Source: Elmis aenea
Taxonomy: Eukaryota > Arthropoda > Insecta > Coleoptera > Elmidae
Assembly: GCA_947652605.1 (NCBI GenBank)
Contig: OX393579.1
Span: 38,136,970 to 38,200,969, forward strand
Length of the DNA stretch: 64,000 nt
Direction of reading: 5' to 3'
Of this stretch, positions 22,725 through 33,711 are shown one piece after another. The notes beneath the pieces are model-generated. The model did no database searches, was not told the DNA's origin, and was given only the letters and a program-made list of their open reading frames with translations. The position numbers and the translations under genes are program-made. Position 1 is the first letter of the stretch, and the number at the start of each line of letters is the position of its first letter.

Positions 22725-23939
22725 TACCGGGTGGTCCACATAGAAGGGCCACTATTGGGATCTCGTAAACGGTAAGAGCTACAAAGAAGTTTAAATTAGA
22801 CAAATTGTTCCATTTTCGGAGACATATTCATTGATGCTTTAATGTTTTAAAAAATTTCCATGACACGCTAGATAATCAACAAAAATCAAAATAGGCATTT
22901 TTTTTAAATCGTTAATAACTCGGTTATACTTGATGAAACAAAAATAGTTTTGGGGGAAAAGTTGTAGATTTTTTTACGCACTATAAAATGAAAACATTCA
23001 TTTGTTTCAATATTATTTCAATTATTAGATCAATTACAAACTTGCATTTTTTAAAATGGAAACCTAGTTGGCCATGACTTTATGTGAAAGAGTATTTTTT
23101 TAGCTTTTCAAAAATATATAGTTTCATATATTTGTTGCAAAAAATAGCCAAGATATGGCCAATTTTGTAAAAATTCGATCATCAAAGTTTGCCATTATTT
23201 CGTAAACAAGTGATGTTTGGAATTATTAAACAACAACGTCATTTCGAAGTAGATTTTTCAACTTTAAAGCAAATCCCTGTATTATTTTGTATTTTATAAC
23301 TGTTTATTGTGGTATTGTGAACATGGCTAAATTTGAACTCTTTGAAAAGTTTAATATGTCAGAATATTACTTTGTAAGTGATGAAAACGTAGCGGCTGTT
23401 TCAGAATTTACTTGGCAATGACGTTTAGTTGTTTAATAATTGCAAACATCATTTGTTTCCGGAATCATGGCAAACTTTGATGATCTAATTTTTACAAAAT
23501 TGGCCATATCTTGGCTAATTTTTGCAGCAAGTATATAAAACTATATATTTTTGAAAAGCTAAAAAAATACTCTTGCATATAAAGTCATGGCCAACTAGAG
23601 TTTCCATTTAAAAAAAATGCAAGTTTGTAATTTATCTAAGAATTGAAATAATATTGAAACATAATGAATGTTTCCATTTTATAGTGCCTAAAAAAATCTA
23701 CAACTTTTCCCCCAAAACTGTTTTTGTACCATCAAGTATAACCGAGTTATTAATGATTAAAAAAAAATGCCTATTTTGATTTTTGTTGATTATTTAGCGT
23801 GCCATGGAAATTTTTTAAAACATTAAAGCATCAATGAATAGGTCTCCGAAAATGGAACAATTTGTCTAATTTAAACTTCTTTGTAGCTCTTACCGTTTAC
23901 GAGATCCCAATAGGGGCCTTCTATGTGGACCACCCTGTA
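22725..23939. mobile_element. long fold-back element, GTGGTCCACATAGAAGG family, intact copy
   Basis: The ends are TACCGGGTGGTCCACATAGA and the inverse ..CTATGTGGACCACCCTGTA, with TA on both sides. The arms of about 520 bp mirror each other (TCGTAAACGGTAAGAGCTAC, CATTAAAGCATCAATGAATA and others). They enclose a unique loop near 23,280-23,410 holding the words TTATTGTGGTATTGTGAACA and GCGGCTGTTTCAGAATTTAC. A second full copy lies at 33,712-35,310 and a diverged half at 26,540-27,371. It is non-coding. Confidence 0.92.
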
Positions 23940-24522
23940 TATTATACAAAAACCTTTAGAACTTGAAGTATAATTACATTATCAGGTTGTAAATTTATAT
24001 CTTTAACTGAATTAATTTACAATGGTTGTGAGTATGGATTCAAAACGACAAATATAAATTATTTATAGCAACAATATTATTATAATCTGTTTCAAAAACC
24101 TTTGCTTTATATATTTTTTTAAAAAAGTATTTCAACATGGACTCTCTAACGTTTAAAAGCTATTATATTAAGTATGGTGTATCTATTGTGCCTAGAGACT
24201 AATAAGTTTTACCATAAAAGTTGTAAAATAATGGTACATTGTTTTGACTATGTTTATGTGATACTAAAATTTGAGACGGCGTTTGGCAGTTGGTTCTCAT
24301 ATTTAAGAAAGAAATAATATTTCTTAGCGCCAATTGTTTAAATTTCATGCAATATAGTATTTGTACCTGGAAATTAGAATTAAATCAGCAATAACTCAAA
24401 CAGTTTTAATTTGAAACCAGAAAAGTGTTAGGAGTATTGTAAAAAATGAAATATCAACTTATAAGGGCTAAAAAATTGTAGGTCCTTAAATCAATTTTAA
24501 TTAAATTGACCGTTTAAATTAT
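23940..24522. other. AT-rich non-coding stretch
   Basis: No gene, RNA or repeat structure recognised. Confidence 0.4.
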
Positions 24523-24870
24523 GTGGAATTTACATTGGTATAGTAGCTAATGCATGTTACTAAATCAAGTAAGGGAATTTAGCTATTTGCAACGTGTAGA
24601 CAGTTTAGTTTAGAAGTTACTTGCGCAAGTAAACAATTTAGTGACTTTTTGAGTAACGTAAATACAAATCCTTACTATTTACTTCAAAACTATTTTCCAG
24701 TTTTTGTGAATTACGAAACAATTTCACTAAATTGGGTGTAGACCACGTATATATTGTACAAACACTCGGTAAACCAACATTTAGACAAGTTTTGCTACTG
24801 GATTAGTGACTTGCTTTAGCTACTTGATTTAGTAAATTGCATCAGCTACTATACCAATGTAAAATCCGCA
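24523..24870. mobile_element. MITE with about 50-bp inverted ends
   Basis: The left end (24,523-24,574) and right end (24,818-24,870) are inverted copies sharing TTTACATTGGTATAGTAGCT and TTACTAAATCAAGTA. It is about 348 bp long with no ORF. No target duplication is evident and the superfamily is unknown. Confidence 0.8.
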
Positions 24871-26539
24871 TTTTTGTAACAAAAATAATCGAATTTACAT
24901 TGTCTTTTAGGTTTATAAGATTTGAATACCAATGTTCTTTGTTTTACTTAGCATTTTAGAGTTTTTTGAACATTATTGGCAACAATAATAACAGTCGGTG
25001 AATCTGCAAATTCAATTAGGTAACTTTAAAATACGTGAAAACCAGTAGTATGTAAACTAGTTTGTATAAAATTAAAGAGAAATATGCTGAAAATAATTTG
25101 TTACTTTATTTATTAACCGTATTAGCCAACACTATTTTTTTAATTATAGATAATAATTTAAATGTAATATTTGCACTGTTATAATATTTTTGCAATATTA
25201 AGTTTAAAATAAACCTTATATCTCGTTAATTTTAAACCTGAACACGACCCAACGACAAAGAAACTAAAAGCACAAACTTTTATACATTACTTGGGATTAC
25301 GAATGCTTAAATGAAGTCTAGAAGTGCCAATTCTTTCTCCTTTGTCACGGAACATTTTCTGGACAATGTTTAGGTAAGACTCAATTTAAAACTGAAAATG
25401 TTTCACAGTCCCTTTAAAGAAAAGTATAAATCTTCTTCCGCTTTTCTGTAGAACTAAACAACTAAAGTTTTTACTGTAGAATATGTGTTATGATAACAAG
25501 TTTGCATGAACTTTTCCAATGGTTTTCTGGTCGGTATTATCTGAAGCTTTCAACTACATTTTCAAAAATGTTTGTTTTCACTGATTTAAAGTAATCCACG
25601 TTGTACAAGTTTTGTTAAAATATTAAATGAATTATTCATGGGCATTATTCAATACATAAATTCAGTTGCTGTTCTGAATAATCTGTGATAAATTTGGTTT
25701 ACATTGAGTATCAAACGAAACTTCGTAGAACACTGGAATAAATGTATATGAAGATGTGGCGGAATGAATAAAATTATGTAAAAAAAGCTACAGTTTTGTT
25801 TTCTTTGTGTCACCGGATGTGAAGAGGTTACCAAGCGTGGAAGAGGAGTTTATACTTAACCAATCGTTATTTTTATTAAATTATTCAAGTAATAAGTATG
25901 ACATGAAAATAACATGCTAGCATATTAATTGACGGATACGGTCTATAAACAAGTGCATTTAAGTATTTTAGCTTTAAACGTCTATGAAGCAAATCGAATG
26001 GTGAAATTATTCTTAGCTTTAAAAATTTTTTGTTTTATTGTGGAAGAGAAAACCGCCTTAAACATGGAATACATTTTCTTCAAGAAGCCGATCATTTTAG
26101 AAATAATATAAAATATATTTAAATACATGCTTCGTTTGATCTTGTGGTAGTTATAAAAGTCAAATGTTTCTATGGAATGTGGTAAAACAGTTAGTTTTCA
26201 TACATACGGTTTTTAGAACAATATAATTTGAGTAGAAAGTATAAAGTAGTAAATTGCATTATTTATATGTAGTTCTTAATAAAATTAAATTTAATCCTAT
26301 AATCAATTTAATTTAATTTCCCTCATAAGTAAATTTATGGTAAATTGATGTGGGCTATATAATTACTAGATCTGAATCAATCAATAATCTACTTAAGCTA
26401 CAGCGTATGTTGTAGCAACAAGAGAGCCCGCTAAAATATCGTTATTCTTAATTGCTCTGATCAAATAGCGATTGTACTATTTTTTACATGACAGAATTTA
26501 ATTGTACAGCAGTACCTTTTTATCACTTACCATGTAAAC
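24871..26539. other. AT-rich non-coding stretch
   Basis: No gene or mobile element recognised. Small ORFs at 25,649-25,834 (-) and 25,929-26,111 (+) have no recognisable content. Confidence 0.4.
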
Positions 26540-27371
26540 TTCTAAGATATTAAACTTTTCAAAGTGTTCAAGTTTAGCCATGTTCACAATACCACAATAA
26601 ACAGGTATAAAATACAAAAGAATACACGGATTTGCTTTAAAATTTTACTTTGATATGACGAAATAATTGCAAACATCACTTGTTTAGAAAGTCACGGCAA
26701 ATTTTGGTAAGGAACATTTCACAAAACTAGCCATATCTTGGTTATTATTTGCAATAAATACGTATATAACACTATAAATTTTTGAAAAGCTGAAAACATT
26801 CTCTTTCATGTAAAGTCATAGCCAACTAGGGTTTCTATAAAAAAATATAAGTTTACTTCATATATTGAAGGTCTAGATAGATGAAAAAAATTAATTTTGG
26901 TTTTAAATTGAGCCTAAAAATCTGTATCAAAAACCATTATAACATTTTGTTCTACTTTAATAAATAGAGAAGTTATGGTAAATTTTCAAAAATGACGAAA
27001 TTTCACTTTTTGTCTTTAGTGCCAAAATGAAAAGCGATAAAAAAATCTGATAACATGGGCGTTTTTTTCTCAAAAAATTAGCCAAAGAGATCGATATCAG
27101 ATTTTCACTAACTATTACGGTCAGGGTCGTTCACAGAAAATTCGAGCCCCGGGGAAGCAATAGACAACGGGCCTCTCATTACTCTTTGAAAGGTTTAACT
27201 TGAATTTTAATAGTATTTGTAAACAAAATATTGTGTATTAGCTCGAATCCGGGCCCCCTTGGCAACACCGGGCCCCGGGAATTAGTCCTGTCTACCCTCC
27301 CCCATGTGATAGGCCCTGATTACGGTAACCGAGATACCCCGTAAAACATTCCAATTTGGTCCACCCTGTTC
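26540..27371. mobile_element. diverged half copy of the GTGGTCCACATAG fold-back family
   Basis: From about 26,560 it matches, reversed, the loop of the intact copies (GCCATGTTCACAATACCACA), and then part of one arm (CAAACATCACTTGTTTAGAA, GCCATATCTTGG, GTAAAGTCATAGCCAACTAG). It ends at a degenerate terminus GGTCCACCCTGTT. The middle is diverged or replaced. It is interrupted by a hAT-type element at 27,122-27,318. Confidence 0.65.
27122..27318. mobile_element. 197-bp hAT-type MITE nested in a fold-back remnant
   Basis: The ends are CAGGGTCG..ATAGGCCCTG, and the element is flanked on both sides by ATTACGGT (27,114-27,121 and 27,319-27,326), a perfect 8-bp duplication. It has GC-rich runs (CCCGGGG, CGGGCCCC) against an AT-rich background and no coding capacity. 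Removing it restores continuous ..ACTATTACGGTAACCGAG.. in the host remnant. Confidence 0.85.
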
Positions 27372-27835
27372 TATTATATTTAAACATTACTGCAATTAAA
27401 GTTTACAAAGTTTGCTAAATATAATTTTTCCTATAATTTCGCAACTTATTTTGAAAACCACAAATTTCCCTGAGATGTCTAATAACCGTTACCTTCACTT
27501 TCATATGCATAAAAATCACATAACTTAGCTTTACAACAGTTAATTGGAGATTAATTTGAGGTACTGTTAAATGCACAAAATGGTCAAAAATTACCTATAC
27601 TCTATAATAATAAGGCAACGCATCACTTCTTGATTACAAAACAACAAAAATTAAATACTAAAGAGTTCAGACAATAAAAGTAAAAAATAAAGTTTAATTT
27701 AATACTCCAAGATTTATTAGAATATTATTTACAAATTACCGACATCATGTTTTGGCATGTTTTGATATCCGAATGAAATGATTACAGTTTCATATTAATG
27801 ATGAATAGGTTTTGGCAGCTTCACCAGAACGATTA
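27372..27835. other. AT-rich non-coding stretch
   Basis: Nothing recognised. Confidence 0.4.
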
Positions 27836-28837
27836 TACCGGGTGTAGAATCTAATACTAGAACATAGTAGGTGGTAACTAAAGAAAAGTTTTGACAAATA
27901 TTGACATCTCTCTCTATTGCAGAAGTGTATTTAAACGTACAGTTAAGGTTTTGCAACGCGATGCATAATTCGGTAAAAAAACGAAACATAATTGCCAACT
28001 ATGAAAGTTACATTTTATATTCCAGATACAATATTAATTGACACAATTATATGTTTAATTAACCAATTCCTTCATTATTTTTCCCAAGTAAGCGCAATTT
28101 TGCTTAAAAATATTTTAACATGGTATAAAAATTTTAATTAGGTAAGTACAACTATTTAAAAGAAAACAATAAGTTTTGCAGATAAATTAATGATCTATTT
28201 TATTTGAAAGGCCAATTTATTTTAAAAACTGCAGTAAACATTTAAATTTTAGATATTAAAATCTTGATTTAATACATTTTTTGTTCTAAATAGACGGCAA
28301 AGCGTAGCAACGAAATCGAACAATAAGTATCATGTTCTCGGCTAGAATGTCGTTAATATTTATTATAAATCGCTGTATCCCAACAATTTATGATAATTTA
28401 AAATGTTACTTGAATTAAAAAATGATTTATTTAACTTTAAAAAGATTTAATTTTTGATTAAAAAATATTGAATGCCCTTTTTTGATGAAATATATTCAAA
28501 ATACAACACTGTCATGCTCCGTTTTCCGACGCTTCACTCGTACGACCATTTTCAGTAAAGACTATTTTCGATTTAACCTAATATGATTCGCTGATATGAC
28601 ACTGCAATACATGTCGAGACCAGAATATGGCGAAACTGCATGCGTGCTGTAATTAGTTTCGTTTTATTTTCGCTTTATTTACGTCAGTTATGCACGTATG
28701 TGAGAATTGCAATACAGTACATGCATCGGTAAGTGTAGAATAGCAATTCGACGATTTTAATTTTACGATTTTGCTCTAAGGAGAACTTTTAAAAACTATT
28801 TTACATGTTAAGTTCCTATATTTCTACACCCGGTGTA
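27836..28837. mobile_element. possible TACCGGGTGTAGAA-ended element
   Basis: TACCGGGTGTAGAA at 27,836 has a near-inverse TTCTACACCCGGTGTA ending at 28,837, both next to TA. Only about 15 bp are mirrored, so the pairing could be coincidental or the interior may be strongly diverged. A 67-codon reverse ORF (27,795-27,998) crosses the left end. Confidence 0.35.
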
Positions 28838-28839
28838 CT

Positions 28840-29450
28840 AAATCATCCGATAGCTTCATATAATTTAACGGCAAATTTAATGCTTTCGTAAATGTGACAG
28901 CGCAAATCACCAAAATTAGTTCATTACGATAATTTGAATAAAAAATTGCGTCACGTCAGCGCACATTTCGTCGATTGGGAAATGAATTATTAGCTTCCCT
29001 GCTAACGTACGTGTTTTTCTCATTTATCATATACGTTGTAACGTAGGAACTCGTAGTTTTTTTGCAGTTTAAAATAACTCACTTCTTGTTATTTTACACA
29101 ACATGCCAGCGGCATAAGTGTTCGGTATCAGCCACCATTAGGTGAACTGCAAGCAGGACATATTTTTGGCCGTAAAAGTGAAAGAAAATTATTAATAAAA
29201 CGCAATTTTAACGTGCTCGTATCAAAATAGTTTATATTTACATTTCGTATTTTGACCTGCGGCAGTGCGACAAACGGTTAAAATTAATTTTTAGTCGTAA
29301 TGGACGACCTCTGCGGCCCTAAAAATGTAATTGGGACATGCAGATTTAAATATTTAAAATATATTGGACTGCCCGGTTGTTTTCACTTCCAAAAAGCGAT
29401 TTACGCGGTTATACGACTAAATTGTTCTTGTGGGACCTTACTGATTTTAA
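28840..29450. promoter_or_regulatory. candidate conserved non-coding block
   Basis: Non-repetitive DNA with raised GC and CpG for this window (for example GTCACGTCAGCGCACATTTC and GACCTGCGGCAGTGCGACAA), with no ORF and no inverted ends. Regulatory function is inferred only from composition and lack of repeats. Confidence 0.2.
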
Positions 29451-30014
29451 TTTATTAACGAAAGCAATTCAAATGAAGAGAGATGGTTTAAAATCAAGAT
29501 AAAATTTGCATCAAGTCCAAAAATAACATCATACACATTTCTTCCTTTTATACACATGTTGTTATTGTTGTAGCTAATGTAAAGGTATAATTTAAAATTT
29601 AAATTCAATGCTAAATTGTCAAACTAGAGAACAAGACTTCATTCTGCATTACTAAGTATTCAATAACACCGACGTTAACAGGAATAATTTATAACTAAGG
29701 AAAGGAAAGTTTATCTATGTGTACAATTTTTACTAGTATTTTTTTTTAAAATCTATTTAGATGTAAGAACAAAAACTGTTTGAGAATGTACACATTTTAC
29801 TTCATGTTAATTGTAATATAACTTTCTTTTGTATCCGTGAGAACTTAACGTACAATTTTATTTTTAAAATGACATTTAAAAGTTACCCCTAACACCTGAT
29901 AAATATATCGAACAGCTGATATAATAATCAATACCGGTAGAAGTCCCAACATAGAACTAACAACAACACAAGCTATCAGACAAGGATGTAACATGTCACC
30001 AACGTTATTTAATA

Positions 30015-31069
30015 TACAGGGTGTTTCTTAAATATTGCGGAAAACCTCGGGTGGTGATTCCGAATCGAAAATTAATGGGGGTCTTATACAAAATTCTTTA
30101 CTTACACGTCTCCTTTCGGAGTTACACCGCCCTAAAAGGGAGCGGTAAAATTAGGTTTTTATTTTATTTCTCAAATTTGGATAAAAGTAGGAGAATGATG
30201 TTTTACACTTATTAAAAGGTTTCCCATAGTAATATTTTTAATCATCACCCACATTCACAGGGGCCTGAAAAGTGCGACCTCTATTGTTTGTTTGTTTTTA
30301 AATCCGAACTTTAAGTGGGTTAAAATTTTGCAATTTAAAATATTTTTTTTTAAATCTTGATTTATTTAGATAGATTTTTTTTAATTCTCAAACTCTTCTC
30401 GTAAAACCTACTGTTTTTGAGTAAAACATTAAATAAACAAACATGAACCATCAAATATTTCAATATAAAACGATTCATTTTGGTGGTTGCCATGATTTAT
30501 TTATGTTCATATTCGGTGTCGTTCATTTTGACGTTTAAGCGGCGACAACGCTAAAACGCCCCTCAATTCTACCCAATATTAACATAAACAAACCATGGCA
30601 ACCACCAAAACGAATCGTTTTTTATTGGAATATTTGATGGTTCATGTTTATTTATTTAATTTTTTACTCAAAAACAGTAGGTTTTACGAGAAAAAATTAA
30701 GAATTAAAAAAAAATTCTAAATAAATTAAACTTTCAAATAAAAATTTTTTATTGCAAAATTTCAACCCACCAAAAAGTTCTGATTAAAACACCAACAGGG
30801 GTCGCACTTTTCAGCCCCCTGTGAAGGTGGTAGATGATTAAAAATATTACTATGGGAAACCTTTTAATAAGTATAAAACATCTATCAAATATCATTTTTC
30901 TACATTTATCCATATTTGAGAAATAAAATAAAAACCTAATTTTACCGATCCCCTGTGTAACTCCGAAAGGAGACGTCTAAGAAAAACATTTTATATGAAA
31001 GACCCCTATTAAATTTCGATAAGGAATCACCTCTAGAATTTTTTCGCTATATTTAAGAAACCTCCTGTA
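30015..31069. mobile_element. long fold-back element inserted in the LINE RT gene
   Basis: The ends are TACAGGGTGTTTCTTAAATA and the inverse ..TATTTAAGAAACCTCCTGTA, with TA on both sides. The arms of about 500 bp share blocks such as AAGGTTTCCCATAGTAATAT, AGTGCGACC and AAACAAACATGAACCATCAA around a centre at roughly 30,540. Removing the element and one TA rejoins the RT frame without a stop (LFNI then YIDYV). The insertion is therefore exact and used a TA target. A half copy lies at 49,556-50,109. Confidence 0.93.
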
Positions 31070-31852
31070 TACATTGACTACGTGTTCAAAATCTTAAAAA
31101 GCGAAGTGGAAACCGGAATAAAAATCGGAGATGATAACAGCCTAAATATACTGCTATTTGTGGACGACTTAACGATAATACAGGATAGCGAAGATAATAA
31201 GCAAAGAGCTGTATATAAATTATAGAAAATTGCCAAAAAGTACAATCTCGAAGTATCATTCCAAAAAACAAAAGTTGTGGCAACGGGGCAAAATCCAGTG
31301 CGATCCAAAATAATGATTTACGAACGAAATATACAAGTATCATACTTCTTCTATTTAGGAACTTGTATTAGTAGCTACGTGAAAGTTAACGATATAGAAT
31401 TAAAACTACATCGTTTTGAATACATATGCAGCACTATAAACAGAACGCTGAACAACAAGACACGAAAAGAAACGAGAACAAAGTTACAAAAAACAATGGC
31501 CACGCCAACTCTGATGTACGGCAGCGAAACTTAGGTCCTTACACAACGAGACAGGAATAAAATACAAACAGCTGAAATGCGATTTTTAAGAAGATTAAAG
31601 GGATGTACCATTAGAGACCAAATAAGAAACGAAGATATTAGGAAAGAACTAGAAATTTACGATCTGGGAGAAAGAATACAAGAAAATAGAGAGAGATACT
31701 AAGAACACATTAACAGAATGGGACATCAGAGATTGCCAAAAATAATAAAAAGTAAGGAAGCAGAGGAAGAAGAGAAATAGGAAGACCCATAAAAAGATGG
31801 GAACAACTAAAATAACATATCGTGAAGACGGAATAGGGAATTTGCCTAAGCC

Positions 31853-31905
31853 ATGGAGTGAAGAAGAAGAAGACGAAGAAGAAGCAGAAGAAGAAGAAGA
31901 CATTT
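31853..31905 (+). repeat. GAA/GAAGAC-rich 3' tail of the LINE
   Basis: A run of GAAGAA with GAC and GCA interruptions follows the last LINE codons. Such simple-repeat tails are usual 3' ends of some non-LTR retrotransposons. It also creates a meaningless serine-rich ORF on the opposite strand. Confidence 0.8.
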
Positions 31906-33711
31906 AAAAGTTCATTATCTTTCTGCGTAGAATAAACATGACACTAGACGTTTTTTCTATACTAAATCATTGCTTGCATAATCATATATGATGTCATTTT
32001 ATAACAAGCTTGCATGTTTAATGTCTTTGTTCCCGGATTTGACACCGCGTCTTCTTTGATTACCTGTTGACGTTTTGACTATATTGTTTTGGTCTTTTTC
32101 AAACAATATGTTCATGTATTTAGCAAGAATTGATCACAAATCAAAAATTGAGATTTTAAGTTTTAAAACTAAAAATAATATTAAAGTTTGAAATTTCTTA
32201 TTTTGTTTTCATCAAGCTAACTACGCATTTTTCAAAACATCTGAATACGTATCGCTAGAATTTGAGTTCTATTTTATGTAACTGGAAGCGAGACCCCCTA
32301 TAATGGCACGAATTAAATGGTGCACCCTGTACATTTACAGCAGATTTTATTTCATTTAAATTTAATGTATTTAAATACACTGCTTATTAAATAATAAAAT
32401 GTCACATTACTTATCCGTTCTTTGCAATATCGTAATTACTGGACGGGAATTCTAATTAAAATGTACGGCAATGTTGGCACGACGTTTCTGCATTGTTCAG
32501 TAATTACAGCTTTACTGATTAGCTTTTGTACTAGGCTAGCAAGTTTATTCAAGTTTCTATTGGTAATCTACAAGGCAAATCCCGACTATTTTACTAACAC
32601 ATGGTGTTTGGTTTAGTAAGTTATATATAATCGATACGAACACTTCTGAGTTTGCGAATCGTTTGAAAGGATAGCGGGCGAATCTATCTTGATGAAGGTC
32701 TTGCATCCGATGTCTCTCACCCACACTTAGATAATTACTCGCAGTTACCTAACAATTTCGAGATCTCGAGTTTCAACAACAGAAATAGCAAACAGGGACA
32801 AACCATTATTCAGGGCGGTTTCCTGTAATTATGAGCAGGACCTCGCGGGTTTCCTGTTAAACACGAGAAACGAGCTCGCTGGGTTTATGTTTCGAGACGA
32901 CATAAAAATCTATTTGATGGCCAAACTTTGTATGGAGCGCGAACATTAGCGCGCTCCGCCTGGCGACTTCAGCGAGTGCTTCATTTGCCCAAGTACCCTC
33001 ATGGTTTAGTCTAGAGTGGCCCATAACACTGTCGCAGAATTATGTATGTCCTAAATGGCTATACTAAATTAGCTTACAAATACCTAGTTATGAACTTTTA
33101 TTATTTACAGAGAGACCTTTTGTCTCAACCTAAATATACTGCTTCTCGCGACAAGTTTAAACTTTAATTTTTCATATAACAAAGTACGAAATCAAGCAGT
33201 AAAAAGTTATTTTTCGCACACAAACACTGAGCCTTTAAAAGTTAACTTAACGAAAATATCATATACAATATTTATAAACGCCAATGTGGTGAATGAAACT
33301 GTGTTTAACATTTAAATTATAAAATAACAAGCTACAACAAAACAAAAGTTATTTGTAAAGCACTTGTACATAAGCAATGTAATTAACAAATATTTGATTA
33401 ATATAAATAATAATGTAGTTGTTTTGTCTACACCATTTTTGGAATTTAAAACGACTACCTACAACGAATACTCTAAACCAGAATAGCTCAAACTATACCC
33501 CTCGGCCCACTTAAATATTTTTTAAAGCTAAAATTAATAACGCAAAAGAGAATGTGGCAATTCTGCGCCAACTAACGATTAAGTACGAAAGCTCAGCTTT
33601 TCAACGAGCGCGCACAATTGGAGCCGCTACGTTTTCGAATACTTTTTAGTTCTAGTGTTCATCTGAAAAGTACTATTCAAATTGTTGGACTCTTAAGTAA
33701 CTGTTAGGGTA
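31906..33711. other. non-coding stretch with a solitary terminus
   Basis: At about 32,297-32,332 the sequence ATTAAATGGTGCACCCTGTA is one end of a TACAGGGTG-type element. A related single end lies at about 49,400-49,425 (ATTAAGTTGTACACCCTG). No partner was found for either. No gene is recognised, and the 64-codon ORF 32,422-32,616 is not convincing. The block at 32,640-33,025 is listed separately. Confidence 0.45.
32640..33025. promoter_or_regulatory. candidate conserved non-coding block, GC- and CpG-rich
   Basis: One of the most GC-rich non-repetitive stretches in the window, with words such as GAGCAGGACCTCGCGGGTTT, GAACATTAGCGCGCTCCGCC and a CATAAAAATC site. It has no ORF, inverted ends or second copy here. 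It could be an enhancer or an old exon with a lost frame. I favour regulatory DNA, weakly. Confidence 0.25.

Larger units (their letters stand above)
29905..31905 (+). pseudogene. non-LTR retrotransposon fragment (reverse transcriptase), split by a fold-back element
   Basis: Before the insertion the frame reads TTTQAIRQGCNMSPTLFNI, the conserved RT block with the RQGC..SP motif. After it comes SLNILLFVDDLTIIQDSEDN, which carries the catalytic FVDD box. Then follow AKKYNLEVSFQKTKV, FYLGTCISSYVKVNDIELKL, INRTLNNKTRKETR, TPTLMYGSET and AEMRFLRRLKGCTIRDQIRN, the order typical of insect LINE RT and thumb regions. The 5' part (endonuclease and early RT) is missing. Stops interrupt the frame (after VYKL, after GSET where a Trp codon appears to have become TAG, and after NRERY, among others). 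It ends in a GAA-rich tail. Intact relatives encode target-primed reverse transcription. This copy is dead. The clade is uncertain. Confidence 0.9.

Noticed and set aside
27836..28837. Confident transposon between two TACCGGGTGTAGAA-like ends
   Set aside because: Only about 15 bp are mirrored and the interior shows no symmetry, so it is kept as a low-confidence feature rather than a finding.
31649..31903. Serine-rich reverse ORF
   Set aside because: It is the antisense of the GAA-rich LINE tail, a simple repeat read in the wrong strand.
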